Source: Streptomyces sp. DG2A-72
GTDB lineage: Bacteria; Actinomycetota; Actinomycetes; Streptomycetales; Streptomycetaceae
Direction of reading: 5' to 3'
Length of the DNA: 64,000 bases
NCBI RefSeq assembly: GCF_030499575.1
Contig: NZ_JASTLC010000001.1
Span: 558,001-622,000 of the forward strand
Shown one piece after another: positions 1-9,726 of the stretch. The notes beneath the pieces were generated by a model, which searched no databases, was not told the DNA's origin, and saw only the letters and a list, made by a program, of their open reading frames with translations. Numbering within the stretch: the stretch's first letter is position 1; the number at the start of each line of letters is the position of its first letter. A program made the translations under genes and the position numbers.

Positions 1-151
1 GCACCACGACACGGCGCGCTTCTCCTGGGAGCTGGTGAGCGAGACCGACGGAGCAGCACCCGTCGCCGGATTCGATGTGATCACGCTGGACGCGGACGGC
101 CGCATCCGGTCCGTGCTGGGCTTTCTGGACCGGGTGCCCGCCGGCGCGTGA
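1..151 (+). CDS. SnoaL-like / NTF2-fold protein, C-terminal fragment
   Basis: The window opens inside a gene. The frame from base 2 is open to TGA at 149-151 and gives about 49 residues. They contain [24 protein letters not shown] and GFLDRVP, the last beta strands of SnoaL-like (NTF2-fold) proteins, where 'DGRI..v.gF.D' is typical. Members bind or isomerise small hydrophobic molecules, but many have no known substrate. The N-terminus and any catalytic residues lie outside the window, so only the fold can be called. Confidence 0.6.
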   Translation, partial: HHDTARFSWELVSETDGAAPVAGFDVITLDADGRIRSVLGFLDRVPAGA

Positions 152-222
152 GGCTCGCGATGAGTTTCTCCGCTCACGGTGGTCCTCTCCCTACGAGGAC
201 CACCGCGAGCGGAGGCAGCATC

Positions 223-510
223 ATGACGACGACCACCCAGCTGGACGAGGAATTCACCGCCGTCCTGCGCAAGAGCCCGAGCGACGGCGGCTGGACCTAT
301 CTCGTCTGGCCGCAGAGCGTCGAGTTCTTCGGCACCCGAGGGCTCGTCAAGGTCCGCGGCACGATCGACGGACACCCTTTCCGCAGCTCCTTCATGGCCC
401 TGGGCGACGGCACCCACAAGCTGCCCGTCAAGGCCGAACTCCGCAAGGCCATCGGGAAGGGCGAGGGTGACACGGTGACCGTGCACCTCGACGAGCGGCT
501 CAGCTCCTAA
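223..510 (+). CDS. DUF1905 domain protein
   Basis: A 95-residue protein that matches the DUF1905 family over its whole length: [13 protein letters not shown] near the start, GGWTYLVWP, an [16 protein letters not shown] core and a C-terminal [13 protein letters not shown] strand. The family is a small beta-barrel-like domain of unknown function, often fused to or near YdeI-like (OmdA) domains. The start is ATG 223, which has GGAGG seven bases upstream; the frame is open further upstream to 148, but no better ribosome site is there. It stands alone, and the hairpins downstream suggest transcription ends before the convergent aldo/keto reductase gene. Confidence 0.8.
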   Translation: MTTTTQLDEEFTAVLRKSPSDGGWTYLVWPQSVEFFGTRGLVKVRGTIDGHPFRSSFMALGDGTHKLPVKAELRKAIGKGEGDTVTVHLDERLSS

Positions 511-537
511 GCGGCCCTGGTGAATTCGGCGGTTCGG

Positions 538-583
538 CAGCGCCCCGAAGGGGCGCGGGGAACTGCGCGACCAGCCACGACGG
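538..583. repeat. Streptomyces-type intergenic repeat with GC hairpin
   Basis: CGCCCCGAAGGGGCG forms a perfect short stem-loop and is followed by CGGGGAACTGCGCGACCAGC. Hairpins with this 'GGGGAACTGCGCGACCAGCC' tail recur between genes in many Streptomyces genomes. The stem could serve as a terminator for the DUF1905 gene. The role of the conserved tail is unknown. Confidence 0.7.
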
Positions 584-612
584 ACCAGCAGACGACCGGC
601 GACCTCACCGCA

Positions 613-649
613 CCTCCCGCGGAGCGCTCCGCGGCGTCGCGGCGGGAGG
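613..649. terminator. Stem-loop between convergent genes
   Basis: CCTCCCGC at 613-620 pairs with GCGGGAGG at 642-649. The inner palindrome GCGGAGCGCTCCGC (619-632) is an alternative fold. The position between the end of the DUF1905 gene (+) and the end of the aldo/keto reductase gene (-) fits a bidirectional terminator. There is no U-tract, as is usual in Streptomyces. Confidence 0.5.
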
Positions 650-652
650 CGC

Positions 653-1645
653 TCAGGGCTTGACGAGCGCGTCGATCCGGGCCAGTTCGTCCGCGTCGAA
701 GTCGAGGTTGCGGATGGCGCCGACGCTGTCCTCGATCTGCTGCGGGCTGCTCGCGCCGACGAGGGCGGACGTCACCCGGCCGCCGCGCAGCACCCAGGCC
801 AGGGCCATCTGGGCCAAGGTCTGGCCGCGGGACTTGGCGATGTCGTCGAGGGCGCGCAGCCGGGCGACCAGTTCCCCGGTCAGCGCCTCGGATTTCAGGA
901 ACGGGCTGTCACCGGCTGCTCGCGAGTCCTCCGGGATGCCGTCGAGGTAGCGGCCGGTCAGCAGACCCTGCTCCAGCGGGGAGAAGACGATGGAACCGAC
1001 CTGGAGCTCGTCCAGCGCGTCCAGCAGGCCCTCGCTCTCGGGGCGGCGGTCCAGCATCGAGTAGCGCGGCTGGTGGATCAGCAGCGGGGTGCCCAGCTCA
1101 CCGAGGATGCGGGCGGCTTCACGGGTCTGCTCCGCCGAATAGTTGGAGACGCCCACGTACAGCGCCTTGCCCTGCTGCACCGCCGAGTGCAGGGCGCCCA
1201 TCGTCTCCTCCAGGGGAGTCTCCGGGTCGGGGCGGTGCGAGTAGAAGATGTCGACGTAGTCCAGGCCCATACGGGCGAGGGACTGGTCGAGCGAGGAGAG
1301 CAGGTACTTGCGGGAGCCCCACTCGCCGTACGGGCCGGGCCACATCAGGTATCCGGCCTTGGTGGAGATGACCAGCTCGTCGCGGTAGGCCGCGAAGTCC
1401 GCCTTCAGGGCCTCGCCGAAGGCGCTCTCGGCGGCCCCGGGCGGCGGGCCGTAGTTGTTCGCCAGGTCGAAGTGGGTGATGCCGAGGTCGAAGGCGCGGC
1501 GCAGGATCGCGCGCTGTGTCGCGACCGGGCGGTCCGGACCGAAGTTGTGCCACAGGCCGAGCGACAGAGCGGGCAGCCTCAGGCCGCTGCGTCCGGTGCG
1601 CCGGTAGGGCATGTCCGCGTAACGGTCGGGGTGTGCGGTGTACAA
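653..1645 (-). CDS. mgrA: Aldo/keto reductase, YghZ / MgrA type
   Basis: A 330-residue NADPH-dependent aldo/keto reductase of the YghZ/MgrA branch, whose members reduce L-glyceraldehyde 3-phosphate and other aldehydes such as methylglyoxal. The N-terminus MYTAHPDRYADMPYRRTGRS and the motif SLGLWHNFG are characteristic of this branch. The catalytic tetrad is present: Asp60 and Tyr65 (in DLANNYG), Lys96 (in ISTKAG) and His137 (in IFYSHRPD). The cofactor-binding end has FSPLEQGLLTGRYL and VLRGGRVTSALVGAS. The length is normal for the family. It is divergent from a LysR gene, which may regulate it. The enzyme class is secure; the physiological substrate is inferred. Confidence 0.88.
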   Translation of the reverse strand: MYTAHPDRYADMPYRRTGRSGLRLPALSLGLWHNFGPDRPVATQRAILRRAFDLGITHFDLANNYGPPPGAAESAFGEALKADFAAYRDELVISTKAGYLMWPGPYGEWGSRKYLLSSLDQSLARMGLDYVDIFYSHRPDPETPLEETMGALHSAVQQGKALYVGVSNYSAEQTREAARILGELGTPLLIHQPRYSMLDRRPESEGLLDALDELQVGSIVFSPLEQGLLTGRYLDGIPEDSRAAGDSPFLKSEALTGELVARLRALDDIAKSRGQTLAQMALAWVLRGGRVTSALVGASSPQQIEDSVGAIRNLDFDADELARIDALVKP

Positions 1646-1762
1646 CGCGACTCCAGAGGGGTTGGCGCGGTTTCCTGACTACCTTTGTCCACTCTTTCGC
1701 GACCTGGGGGCATTGGTCCAACAGAAGAATCCGATGGAATTCAGCGGATAGGCTTCTCAGTC

Positions 1763-2650
1763 ATGGAACTGCGCCATCTTCAGCACTTTGTCGCGGTCGC
1801 CGAGGACCAGCACTTCACCCGTGCCGCCGAGCGGCTGCTGGTGTCCCAGTCCGGCCTGTCCGCCTCCATCCGCGCGCTGGAGCGGGAGTTGCAGACGCCG
1901 CTGTTCGTGCGGACGACGCGCCGGGTGACGCTCACCCCGGCCGGGCGGGCGCTGCTGGTCGAGGCGGAGCGGATCCTCGCGCAGGTGCGGGCGGCCCATG
2001 AGGCGGTGGCCGCGGTGCAGGGTGTGCTGCGCGGCATGCTGGCGCTCGGGTCGGAGCAGTGCATCGCGGGGGTGCATGTGGCCGGGCTGCTCGCCGCGTT
2101 CCGGGGCCGCCACCCGGACGTGGAGATCTGTCTGCGGCAGGCGGGCTCGGGTGCGCTGGCGGAGGAGGTCGCGGCCGGGCGGCTCGATCTGGCGTTCACC
2201 GTCCGGACGGCGGGCGAGGACACCGATCAGCTGCGTGCCGTGCCCCTGACCAGCGAGCCGATGACGGTGCTGTGCCATCCCAGCCACCGGCTGGCGGCGG
2301 CCGGTACGGCCGTGACCCTGGAGGAGCTGGGCGGCGAGGTCTTCGTCGACTTCCACCCGGACTGGGGGCCGCGTCGCACCACCGACGCCGCGTTCGCCGA
2401 CGCGGGCGTACGGCGGACGGTCGCCCTGGAGGTGAACGACGTGCACAGCCTGCTGGACATGGTCGACGAGAACCTGGGCATCGCCGTCGTACCGCGGCAT
2501 TTCCGGCACAAGCGCGAGTCGCTGACGGCCCTGTCGGTGAAGGACACCGACGAGATCGTGTACGAGACGGTCGCCCTGCTGCCGCCCGCGCAGGCCACGA
2601 GCCCGGCGGCCCGGGCGCTGATGGCGTTGCTGGAAACAGAGGGCGCGTGA
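1763..2650 (+). CDS. LysR-family transcriptional regulator
   Basis: A 295-residue LysR-type regulator. The start is taken at ATG 1763 because the family begins right there (MELRHLQHFVAVAED); an upstream in-frame ATG at 1685 would add an atypical leader. The winged helix-turn-helix covers residues 1-60 (FTRAAERLLVSQSGLSASIR, then RTTRRVTLTPAGR). A LysR substrate-binding domain follows from about residue 90. The gene is transcribed away from the aldo/keto reductase gene across a 117-bp gap, the usual arrangement for a LysR and its target. The effector cannot be told from the sequence. Confidence 0.9.
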   Translation: MELRHLQHFVAVAEDQHFTRAAERLLVSQSGLSASIRALERELQTPLFVRTTRRVTLTPAGRALLVEAERILAQVRAAHEAVAAVQGVLRGMLALGSEQCIAGVHVAGLLAAFRGRHPDVEICLRQAGSGALAEEVAAGRLDLAFTVRTAGEDTDQLRAVPLTSEPMTVLCHPSHRLAAAGTAVTLEELGGEVFVDFHPDWGPRRTTDAAFADAGVRRTVALEVNDVHSLLDMVDENLGIAVVPRHFRHKRESLTALSVKDTDEIVYETVALLPPAQATSPAARALMALLETEGA

Positions 2651-2677
2651 CGGACGGCGATGCGCGATGGTGGAGCC

Positions 2678-3187
2678 ATGCATGCCAAGGACATCCTCAT
2701 CGACGCGTACAGCCGCATCCAGGAAGAAGTCCACGCCGCCGTCGAGGGTCTGGGCCCCGACGACCTCAACGCCCGGCCGTCCGTCGACGCCAACTCCATC
2801 ACCTGGCTGGTGTGGCATCTCACCCGCGTCCAGGACGACCACGTCGCCGACGCCTTCGCGCTCGACCAGGTGTGGCTCACCCAGGACTGGCAGAAGACCT
2901 TCGGGCTCGAGCTGCCGCGCCACGACACCGGGTACGGGCACTCGTCGACCAAGGTCGCCAAGGTGCGGGTCGACTCCGGTGACCTGCTGACCGGCTACTA
3001 CGACGCCGTGCACGAGCAGACGCTCGGGGCCCTGCGTGCGCTGGCCGCCAAGGATCTGGAGCGCATCGTGGACGAGCGCTGGGATCCGCCGGTCAGCCTC
3101 GGCGCCCGGCTGGTCAGCGTCCTGTCCGACGATCTGCAGCACGTCGGACAGGCCGCCTACGTCCGCGGGCTGCTTCAGAGCAGGTAG
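2678..3187 (+). CDS. DinB-fold / mycothiol transferase-like protein
   Basis: A 169-residue four-helix protein of the DinB/DUF664 group, which in actinomycetes includes mycothiol S-transferases and maleylpyruvate isomerase-like enzymes. Visible marks are [33 protein letters not shown] with a candidate metal His in WHLTR, and [20 protein letters not shown] with the second and third His-type positions. The start is ATG 2678 (MHAKDIL); ATG 2660 is an alternative. It follows the LysR gene by 27 bases and may be co-transcribed. Its 3' end overlaps the convergent adenosine deaminase gene by 13 bases. Confidence 0.78.
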   Translation: MHAKDILIDAYSRIQEEVHAAVEGLGPDDLNARPSVDANSITWLVWHLTRVQDDHVADAFALDQVWLTQDWQKTFGLELPRHDTGYGHSSTKVAKVRVDSGDLLTGYYDAVHEQTLGALRALAAKDLERIVDERWDPPVSLGARLVSVLSDDLQHVGQAAYVRGLLQSR

Positions 3188-4239
3188 CCCGGCAGGACGA
3201 CGTCCTCGATGAGGGCCTTGCGCTCGTCGAACGGGATGAACGCGCTCTTCACGGCGTTCACCGTGACCGTGCGCAGGTCCTCGACGCCCCAGCCCGCCTC
3301 CTCGACCAGCAGGGACATCTCCCGGGTCATCGTCGTGCCGGAGACGAGACGGTTGTCGGTGTTGAGGGTGACCCGGAAGCCCAGATCCTTCAGGGCCGTG
3401 ATCGGGTGCTCGGCGATCGAGGTGGCGGCGCCGGTCTGGAGGTTGGAGGTCGGGCACATCTCCAGCGCGATCCGGCGGTCCCGTACCCAGCCCGCGAGCC
3501 GGCCGAGCTTGTCGTCCACGATGTCCTCCGTGATCCGGACGCCGTGGCCGATGCGCTGGGCGCCGCACACCTGGAGGGCCTGGTGGATGCTGGGCAGCCC
3601 GTGCGCCTCGCCGGCGTGGATCGTGAACGGGACGCTCTCGCGGCGCAGATGCTCGAACGCGGCGAGGTGGTCGGCGGGCGGGAAGCCGTCCTCGGCGCCG
3701 GCGATGTCGAAGCCGACGACTCCGGCGTCCCGGAAGGCGACGGCCAGGTCGGCGGCCTCGCGGACGCGGTCGAACATCCGCATCCCGCACAGCAGCGTGC
3801 CCACCCGGACCGGCGTGCCCGCGGCCGCCGCCTTCGCCATGCCGGCCGCCAGCCCCTGCTGCACGGTCTCGACGACCTCCGGCAGGGTCAGCCCGCCCTT
3901 GAGCATCAGCTCGGGCGCGTACCGCACCTCGGCGTAGACCACGCCGTCCTCCGCGAGGTCGAGGACGTACTCCTCGGCGGTGCGCAGCAGTCCCTCGCGG
4001 GTCTGCATCACCGCGAGGGTGTGCTCGAAGGTGGCGATGTAGCGGACCAGGTCACCGGAGTTCGCGGCCTCGAAGTACCAGGCGGCGAGCGCGTCGGGGT
4101 CGGTGGTGGGCAGGGTGTGGCCGACCTCGTGCGCGAGCTCCACCACGGTGGCGGGGCGCAGTCCGCCGTCGAGGTGGTCGTGCAGGACGGCCTTGGGGAG
4201 GCGGCGGAGAGCGGTGGCGTCTATGCGCGTAGATGACAT
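3175..4239 (-). CDS. add: Adenosine deaminase
   Basis: A 354-residue adenosine deaminase, which converts adenosine to inosine in purine salvage. Zinc ligands and catalytic residues are visible: HDHLDGG with His20 and His22, [10 protein letters not shown] (ligand His and catalytic Glu), RIGHGVRI, and VTLNTDNRL with the metal-binding Asp. [11 protein letters not shown] is also typical. The start is ATG at 4239 ([11 protein letters not shown]), where the family alignment begins; the frame extends upstream without similarity. Streptomyces usually carry two or three add paralogues, so the copy number elsewhere is unknown. The glyoxalase-fold gene lies just upstream on the same strand. Confidence 0.92.
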   Translation of the reverse strand: MSSTRIDATALRRLPKAVLHDHLDGGLRPATVVELAHEVGHTLPTTDPDALAAWYFEAANSGDLVRYIATFEHTLAVMQTREGLLRTAEEYVLDLAEDGVVYAEVRYAPELMLKGGLTLPEVVETVQQGLAAGMAKAAAAGTPVRVGTLLCGMRMFDRVREAADLAVAFRDAGVVGFDIAGAEDGFPPADHLAAFEHLRRESVPFTIHAGEAHGLPSIHQALQVCGAQRIGHGVRITEDIVDDKLGRLAGWVRDRRIALEMCPTSNLQTGAATSIAEHPITALKDLGFRVTLNTDNRLVSGTTMTREMSLLVEEAGWGVEDLRTVTVNAVKSAFIPFDERKALIEDVVLPGYLL

Positions 4240-4273
4240 GTGCGGTGGTTCCTCGACGTTCGGTTGAGCGGGG

Positions 4274-4666
4274 TCAGGCCGTGGGCTGGAGCAGGTCCCA
4301 GCGGTTGCCGTACAGGTCCTGGAAGACGGCGACCGAGCCGTACGGCTCATGCCGCGGCTCCTCCAGGAAGGTCACGCCCGCGGCGAGCATCCGGGCGTGG
4401 TCGCGGGCGAAGTCGTCGGTGTACAGGAAGAACCCGACGCGTCCACCGGTCTGGTCGCCGACCCGCCCGCGCTGGGCGTCACCCTTGGCGCGCGCGAGCA
4501 GCAGCCCGGTCCCCTGCGCTCCGGCACCGGGTTCGACCACGACCCAGCGGGAGCCGTCGGGGCGCGGCGTGTCCTCGACGAGCCGGAATCCGAGGGCCTC
4601 GATGTAGAAGCGGATCGCCTCGTCGTAGTCGTCGACGACGAGGGTGACCAGGGCGATGCGTCTCAT
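4274..4666 (-). CDS. VOC (glyoxalase/bleomycin-resistance fold) protein
   Basis: A 130-residue vicinal-oxygen-chelate protein made of two beta-alpha-beta-beta-beta modules. The first module reads [20 protein letters not shown], and the end has [17 protein letters not shown], where the terminal Glu metal ligand of many VOC enzymes is replaced by Asp. The family includes glyoxalase I, dioxygenases and antibiotic-binding proteins. Nothing here fixes a substrate. It lies 34 bases upstream of add on the same strand and is probably co-transcribed. Confidence 0.8.
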   Translation of the reverse strand: MRRIALVTLVVDDYDEAIRFYIEALGFRLVEDTPRPDGSRWVVVEPGAGAQGTGLLLARAKGDAQRGRVGDQTGGRVGFFLYTDDFARDHARMLAAGVTFLEEPRHEPYGSVAVFQDLYGNRWDLLQPTA

Positions 4667-4783
4667 CGGGGCCTTTCGGGGCGGGGTGCCGAGGAGTGGT
4701 TGACGCGAGAGGTTATACGTAAAACCTCCGGGGCGCCAATCGGCGCATTCGGGGGGGCGGGCGGCCCGATCGGCACGGTGAAC

Positions 4784-6151
<1,368 letters not shown>

Positions 6152-6214
6152 TCACAATTCCGGCCTTCCTGTTCGGTGTTTCCGCACAGCGCTCCGCACC
6201 ACAATGACGGCGTG

Positions 6215-7141
6215 ATGAACCCATGGAGGCTACGACTGCTGACCCAGCTGGACGCGCTGGGCACCGTCCGGGCGGTCGCCCAGGCCGCCAATCTGAGCCC
6301 GTCGAGCGTGTCCCAGCAGCTCGCCGTGCTGGAGACCGAGACACGAACCCAGCTGCTGGAACGGACGGGACGGCGGGTGCGGCTGACCTCGGCCGGGCTG
6401 ATCCTCGCGCGGCGGGCCCGGGTGATCCTCGACCACATGGACGGCGTCGAGGCGGAGTTGCGCGGTTTCGGCGAGGAACCGGCCGGGCTGGTGCGGCTGG
6501 GCGCGTTCCAGAGCGCGATCCACACCCTGGCCGTACCGGCGGTGACCCGTCTGGCACGCGACCATCCGCACCTCGACGTCGAGCTGCGCGAGTTGGAGCC
6601 GCACGCCAGCATGCCCGCGCTGCGGGCGGGCGACGTGGACGTCATCATCACGACCACGGACTTCGACGAGCTGCCGTTGGGTCCGGACCTCGACCTCGTA
6701 CCACTGGCCGCCGACCCGATCCTGCTGGTCGTCCCGCCCGGGCACCGCGCGGCCGGCCGTGGCCCGGTGGACCTCGCGGCCCTGGCGGACGAGCCGTGGG
6801 CGTTCGACATGCCGCAGTCGTACATGGCGAATCTCGCGCTACGACTGTGCCGTCAGGCACGGTTCGAACCGCGGGTGGTCTGCCGGTTCAGCAACTACAT
6901 GATGACCCTCCAGCACGTCGAGGCCGGGTTGTCGATCGCGCTGCTGCCCGGCCTGGCGGCCGACCACAGCCGCTATCGCGTCGCCACCCGGGAACTCGCG
7001 ACTCCTGTGACACGGAACATCACGGCGGCGATCCGCCGCGGCTCACCACCTCGCGCGGCGGTGCGCGTCGTGCTGGACGTACTGCGTGACCATCCGGACC
7101 CAGGAAGCGCCGAACTGCTCGGGCCACGCGATGTCCGGTAG
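6215..7141 (+). CDS. LysR-family transcriptional regulator
   Basis: A 308-residue LysR-type regulator. The start is ATG 6215 (MNPWRLRLLTQLDALG); the GTG one codon upstream is possible. The helix-turn-helix is RAVAQAANLSPSSVSQQLAV, with the wing RTGRRVRLTSAGL. The substrate-binding domain contains VRLGAFQSAIHTLAVPAVTR, DVIITTTDFDEL and VEAGLSIALLPGL. The 102-bp divergent gap to the dialkylglycine-decarboxylase-like gene suggests that this is its regulator. A strong hairpin follows the stop codon. Confidence 0.88.
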   Translation: MNPWRLRLLTQLDALGTVRAVAQAANLSPSSVSQQLAVLETETRTQLLERTGRRVRLTSAGLILARRARVILDHMDGVEAELRGFGEEPAGLVRLGAFQSAIHTLAVPAVTRLARDHPHLDVELRELEPHASMPALRAGDVDVIITTTDFDELPLGPDLDLVPLAADPILLVVPPGHRAAGRGPVDLAALADEPWAFDMPQSYMANLALRLCRQARFEPRVVCRFSNYMMTLQHVEAGLSIALLPGLAADHSRYRVATRELATPVTRNITAAIRRGSPPRAAVRVVLDVLRDHPDPGSAELLGPRDVR

Positions 7142-7157
7142 TCGGACAGGATCACGC

Positions 7158-7188
7158 CCGGTCTGCCCGTGGCGGCGGAGCAGACCGG
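7158..7188. terminator. Stem-loop between convergent genes
   Basis: CCGGTCTGC (7158-7166) pairs perfectly with GCAGACCGG (7180-7188) around a 13-base loop. It sits between the 3' ends of the LysR gene (+) and the FG-GAP gene (-), so a two-way terminator is likely. Confidence 0.65.
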
Positions 7189-7218
7189 CCGGTGGTCAGC
7201 AGTTGGTGGGGACCGCCG

Positions 7219-8748
7219 CTACGGGGCGAGGGTCTCCCCGAAGCGGGCGTCGGGTGAGGGGGCGCTGAGTGTGGCGCCGTTGAAGGACCACGATCCGGTC
7301 GCGGCGGGGCCGTTGGCCGTGCCGGGAAAGACCCAGGCGGCGCCGTCGTTGGTGTCCTCGCCGGGTGCGGAGGCGATCAGTTCGGCCTTGCCGTCCTTGT
7401 TGGCGTCGATGAGCCGCAGGGCGCCGCCGAACCAGTCGCCGTTCTCGTTGTCACCGGGAACGGACGGTGTGCTCTGGCTGAAGCTGGCCAAGCCTCTCGG
7501 CGTGAGTCCTCCGGCACTCCCCCGCATCACCCACACCGTGCCCGGGTCGGTGAGGGTGTTGATGTCGTTGGCGGGAGCGCCGAGCGCGGCGTCGGCGTAG
7601 CCGTCGCCGTCGACGTCCGCCACGGTCACCGCACCGCCGAAGCGGTCACCGGTCTTGTCGTCGCCGGATGCGCCGATGGTCGTCTGGGTGAAGTGCTGGT
7701 CGGCATCCGAACCCTCCGGACCACGCAGACCGCTGGGTCCGCCGAGGAAGACGTCGACGGTGCCGCCGTCGAGGAACGCTTCGATCTGCTCGTGCCAGTC
7801 GGTGGGGGAACCCATGACGACGTCGGCGTAGCCGTCGTCGTTGATGTCACCGGTGGCGCCGACCGGGCCACCGCGCAGGCTGCCGCCGTCCGTCAGACCC
7901 TCGGAACCACCGCGAAGGTACCTGGCCTGGCCGAAGGTCTCGACGGGATTGAGCGATTCGGTGGTGGTGAAGGTGCCGAGCAGGACCAGGTCGTCGTCGT
8001 TGCCGCTGTTGTCGTAGTTGTCGTAGTCGCCGGAGGTGAGGCCGGTGGGGGTGAAGTCCTCCGACCACCTCCAGTTCACGGGAGTGGCCCGGACGGTGTG
8101 TCCGCCGTCGGCGCCGGCTTCGAAGACGTAGGTCTGCAGAGCCTTGCTGCTGACGAGCGCGAGTTCGGTGCCGGAGCCGTGGAAGCGGCCGGTGGCCAGG
8201 CCCAGTCCGAAGCGTCCGCGCGCCGTCGGCGTGCTGTCCTGCAGCGTGACCGCGCCGGTTGCCCGCAGCCCGTTCGCGGAGCCCCACAGCACGACCGCCG
8301 CCCCCGCGTCGACGGTGGTGCCGATGTCCTTGCCCGGCATGCCCACGACGAGGTCGGCGTAACCGTCGCCGTCCAGGTCCCCGGAAGCGGTGGTCCGTCC
8401 GAAGCCGTCGTCGGTCTGGGCGAGCCCCGGTACGCCGGGGGTGCTCATGCTGAACGTCGCCCGGCGCGTGGAGGACAGGCCGCTCGCCGACCCGTACAGC
8501 ACGGCGACATAGCCGGCGCCCTTCTGCGCGCTGACCGTGCCTCCGGGGGCGGAGATCACGGCGTCGGGGTAGCCGTCGCCGTTGAAGTCGTCGTGGGCCG
8601 CCTGCGCGGCCGCGGGGGCGGCGGGCGCCGGAGCGGCCGTCGCGGTGATGGTGGCGCCGATCGTCAGTAATACGGTCGCCGCGGCAGGCCCGGACAGCAG
8701 GCCTCTTCGTGTAACGGAGGTTCTGGTGGTGGAACGCGTACTGCGCAC
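7219..8748 (-). CDS. Secreted FG-GAP / integrin-like repeat protein
   Basis: A 509-residue exported protein with FG-GAP (VCBS) repeats. The chosen start is GTG at 8748, with AGGAG about seven bases upstream. The N-terminus has a twin-arginine-like stretch (SVTRRGLLSG) and a hydrophobic Ala/Thr-rich core ending near residue 45. At least six repeats follow, each with a calcium-binding Asp-rich loop: DDFNGDGYPD, GDLDGDGYADLV, GDINDDGYADVV, ADVDGDGYADAAL, IDANKDGKAEL. The repeats should form a beta-propeller that binds Ca2+. Streptomyces secrete many such proteins of unknown function. It stands alone between a LysR and a BlaI gene. Confidence 0.87.
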   Translation of the reverse strand: MRSTRSTTRTSVTRRGLLSGPAAATVLLTIGATITATAAPAPAAPAAAQAAHDDFNGDGYPDAVISAPGGTVSAQKGAGYVAVLYGSASGLSSTRRATFSMSTPGVPGLAQTDDGFGRTTASGDLDGDGYADLVVGMPGKDIGTTVDAGAAVVLWGSANGLRATGAVTLQDSTPTARGRFGLGLATGRFHGSGTELALVSSKALQTYVFEAGADGGHTVRATPVNWRWSEDFTPTGLTSGDYDNYDNSGNDDDLVLLGTFTTTESLNPVETFGQARYLRGGSEGLTDGGSLRGGPVGATGDINDDGYADVVMGSPTDWHEQIEAFLDGGTVDVFLGGPSGLRGPEGSDADQHFTQTTIGASGDDKTGDRFGGAVTVADVDGDGYADAALGAPANDINTLTDPGTVWVMRGSAGGLTPRGLASFSQSTPSVPGDNENGDWFGGALRLIDANKDGKAELIASAPGEDTNDGAAWVFPGTANGPAATGSWSFNGATLSAPSPDARFGETLAP

Positions 8749-9318
8749 GTCGTGGCTCCTGGGATCTCGGCGTGGCCGGTCGGGCGCGGAGTCGCGGGGG
8801 TGCGGCGGGGGCCCGTTCCCCGCTGCCGCGAGGTTGGACCGGAGACCGGGCACAAGGGTTGTGCTCGGTCGCACCCGAAAGAGCAGCCACCCCGGGCGTA
8901 CGCACGCCCGACATCCTCTTCCCGCACGGGAGTTACCCAGGGGACGCATCCCGCACCGCGCCGCACCCGGGGCGCGGCCGTGCGGCGGGCTGACTGCAAT
9001 CACGCGGAACATGGAGCCGGGAGAGGCCGACCTCACTCGACTCACCGACCCCTGCCGCGCCCTCCGGTATGTCGCCTGCGTGCCCCTCTTCCTCCGGGTG
9101 AGGCCACGGATCCAGGAGCGATCGGGAGTTTCCCGACTACCGCGCCACCGTCGGTACACGGAGTCGACTCCCAGCCACATGCAGGCGCGAGCGTAGACAG
9201 CCGATCTCGTGTCGCCCGCAACCGGACCATGACCAATACCGTCGCCACCAAGATCGGATAGAGGCGGGCGCCTCAGCCGTCGGCCGCATCGCCGAACATC
9301 ACAGCGGAAGGCACGTTC
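8749..9318. other. Intergenic region between divergent genes, mostly unexplained
   Basis: About 570 bases between the FG-GAP gene and blaI. The right end holds the blaI promoter region. No ORF in the remainder shows family motifs, and I see no RNA gene or long repeat. The FG-GAP promoter should lie near 8760-8850, but no clear -10/-35 pair was found. Confidence 0.5.
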
Positions 9319-9336
9319 TACTATGGCGCTGCGTAT
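9319..9336. promoter_or_regulatory. Candidate BlaI site at the blaI promoter (also a -10-like TACTAT)
   Basis: TACTATG, seven bases, then GTAT. It matches the pattern TACTAAG-N7-STAG seen at 15278-15295 and 18618-18635, with one mismatch in each half. TACTAT at 9319-9324 also fits the Streptomyces -10 pattern TAnnnT, so a repressor bound here would block transcription. The site is 22-39 bases before the blaI start. Autoregulation is usual for BlaI proteins; the site itself is inferred from comparison within this window. Confidence 0.45.
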
Positions 9337-9357
9337 TGCAGTGGGAAGGGAGCGACG

Positions 9358-9726
9358 ATGCGGCGGCTGGGGGATCTCGAGGCGGAGATCATGGACCGCT
9401 TCTGGCGGTGGCAGCGGCCGGCGACGGTGCGGGAGATCGTCGACGACATCAACAAGGAGCGCCCGCTCGCCTACACGACCGTGATGACCGTGACCAACAT
9501 CCTCTACAACAAGGGCTGGCTGCTGCGCGGCAAGCAGGGCCGGGCCTGGCTGTACACGCCGGTCCGCAGCCGTGAGGAGTACGCGGCGGCGCTCATGGAG
9601 GACGCGCTCGGCGCGAGCGAGGACCGTCCCGTGGCCCTGGCCCACTTCGTCCAGCAGATGGGTCCCGACGAGATCAGCGCCCTGCGCAAGGCATTGCGCG
9701 CGGCGGGGCGGCAGGCCGAGTCGTGA
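9358..9726 (+). CDS. blaI: BlaI/MecI/CopY-family repressor
   Basis: A 122-residue winged-helix repressor of the BlaI/MecI/CopY family. The family signature runs along residues 1-75: LGDLEAEIMDRFWRWQRPAT, then VREIVDDINKERPLAYTTVM, TVTNILYNKGWLLRGKQGRA and WLYTPVRSREEY. The C-terminal dimer helix follows. Such repressors are inactivated by cleavage or metal binding. Here the next gene, overlapping by four bases (ATGA), encodes an M56 membrane protease, the usual partner that inactivates BlaI. GGGAAGGG precedes the ATG at proper spacing. Possible operators upstream of this and three other genes are listed separately. Confidence 0.92.
   Translation: MRRLGDLEAEIMDRFWRWQRPATVREIVDDINKERPLAYTTVMTVTNILYNKGWLLRGKQGRAWLYTPVRSREEYAAALMEDALGASEDRPVALAHFVQQMGPDEISALRKALRAAGRQAES

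Noticed and set aside
1757..3790. Minus-strand ORF of 677 codons across the LysR, DinB-like and add genes
   Set aside because: It lies antisense to three well-supported genes, is Arg/Pro/Gly-rich without domains, and results from high GC in third positions.
9042..9251. Minus-strand OR small ORF upstream of blaI
   Set aside because: 69 codons with no ribosome site, no helix and no recognised pattern.
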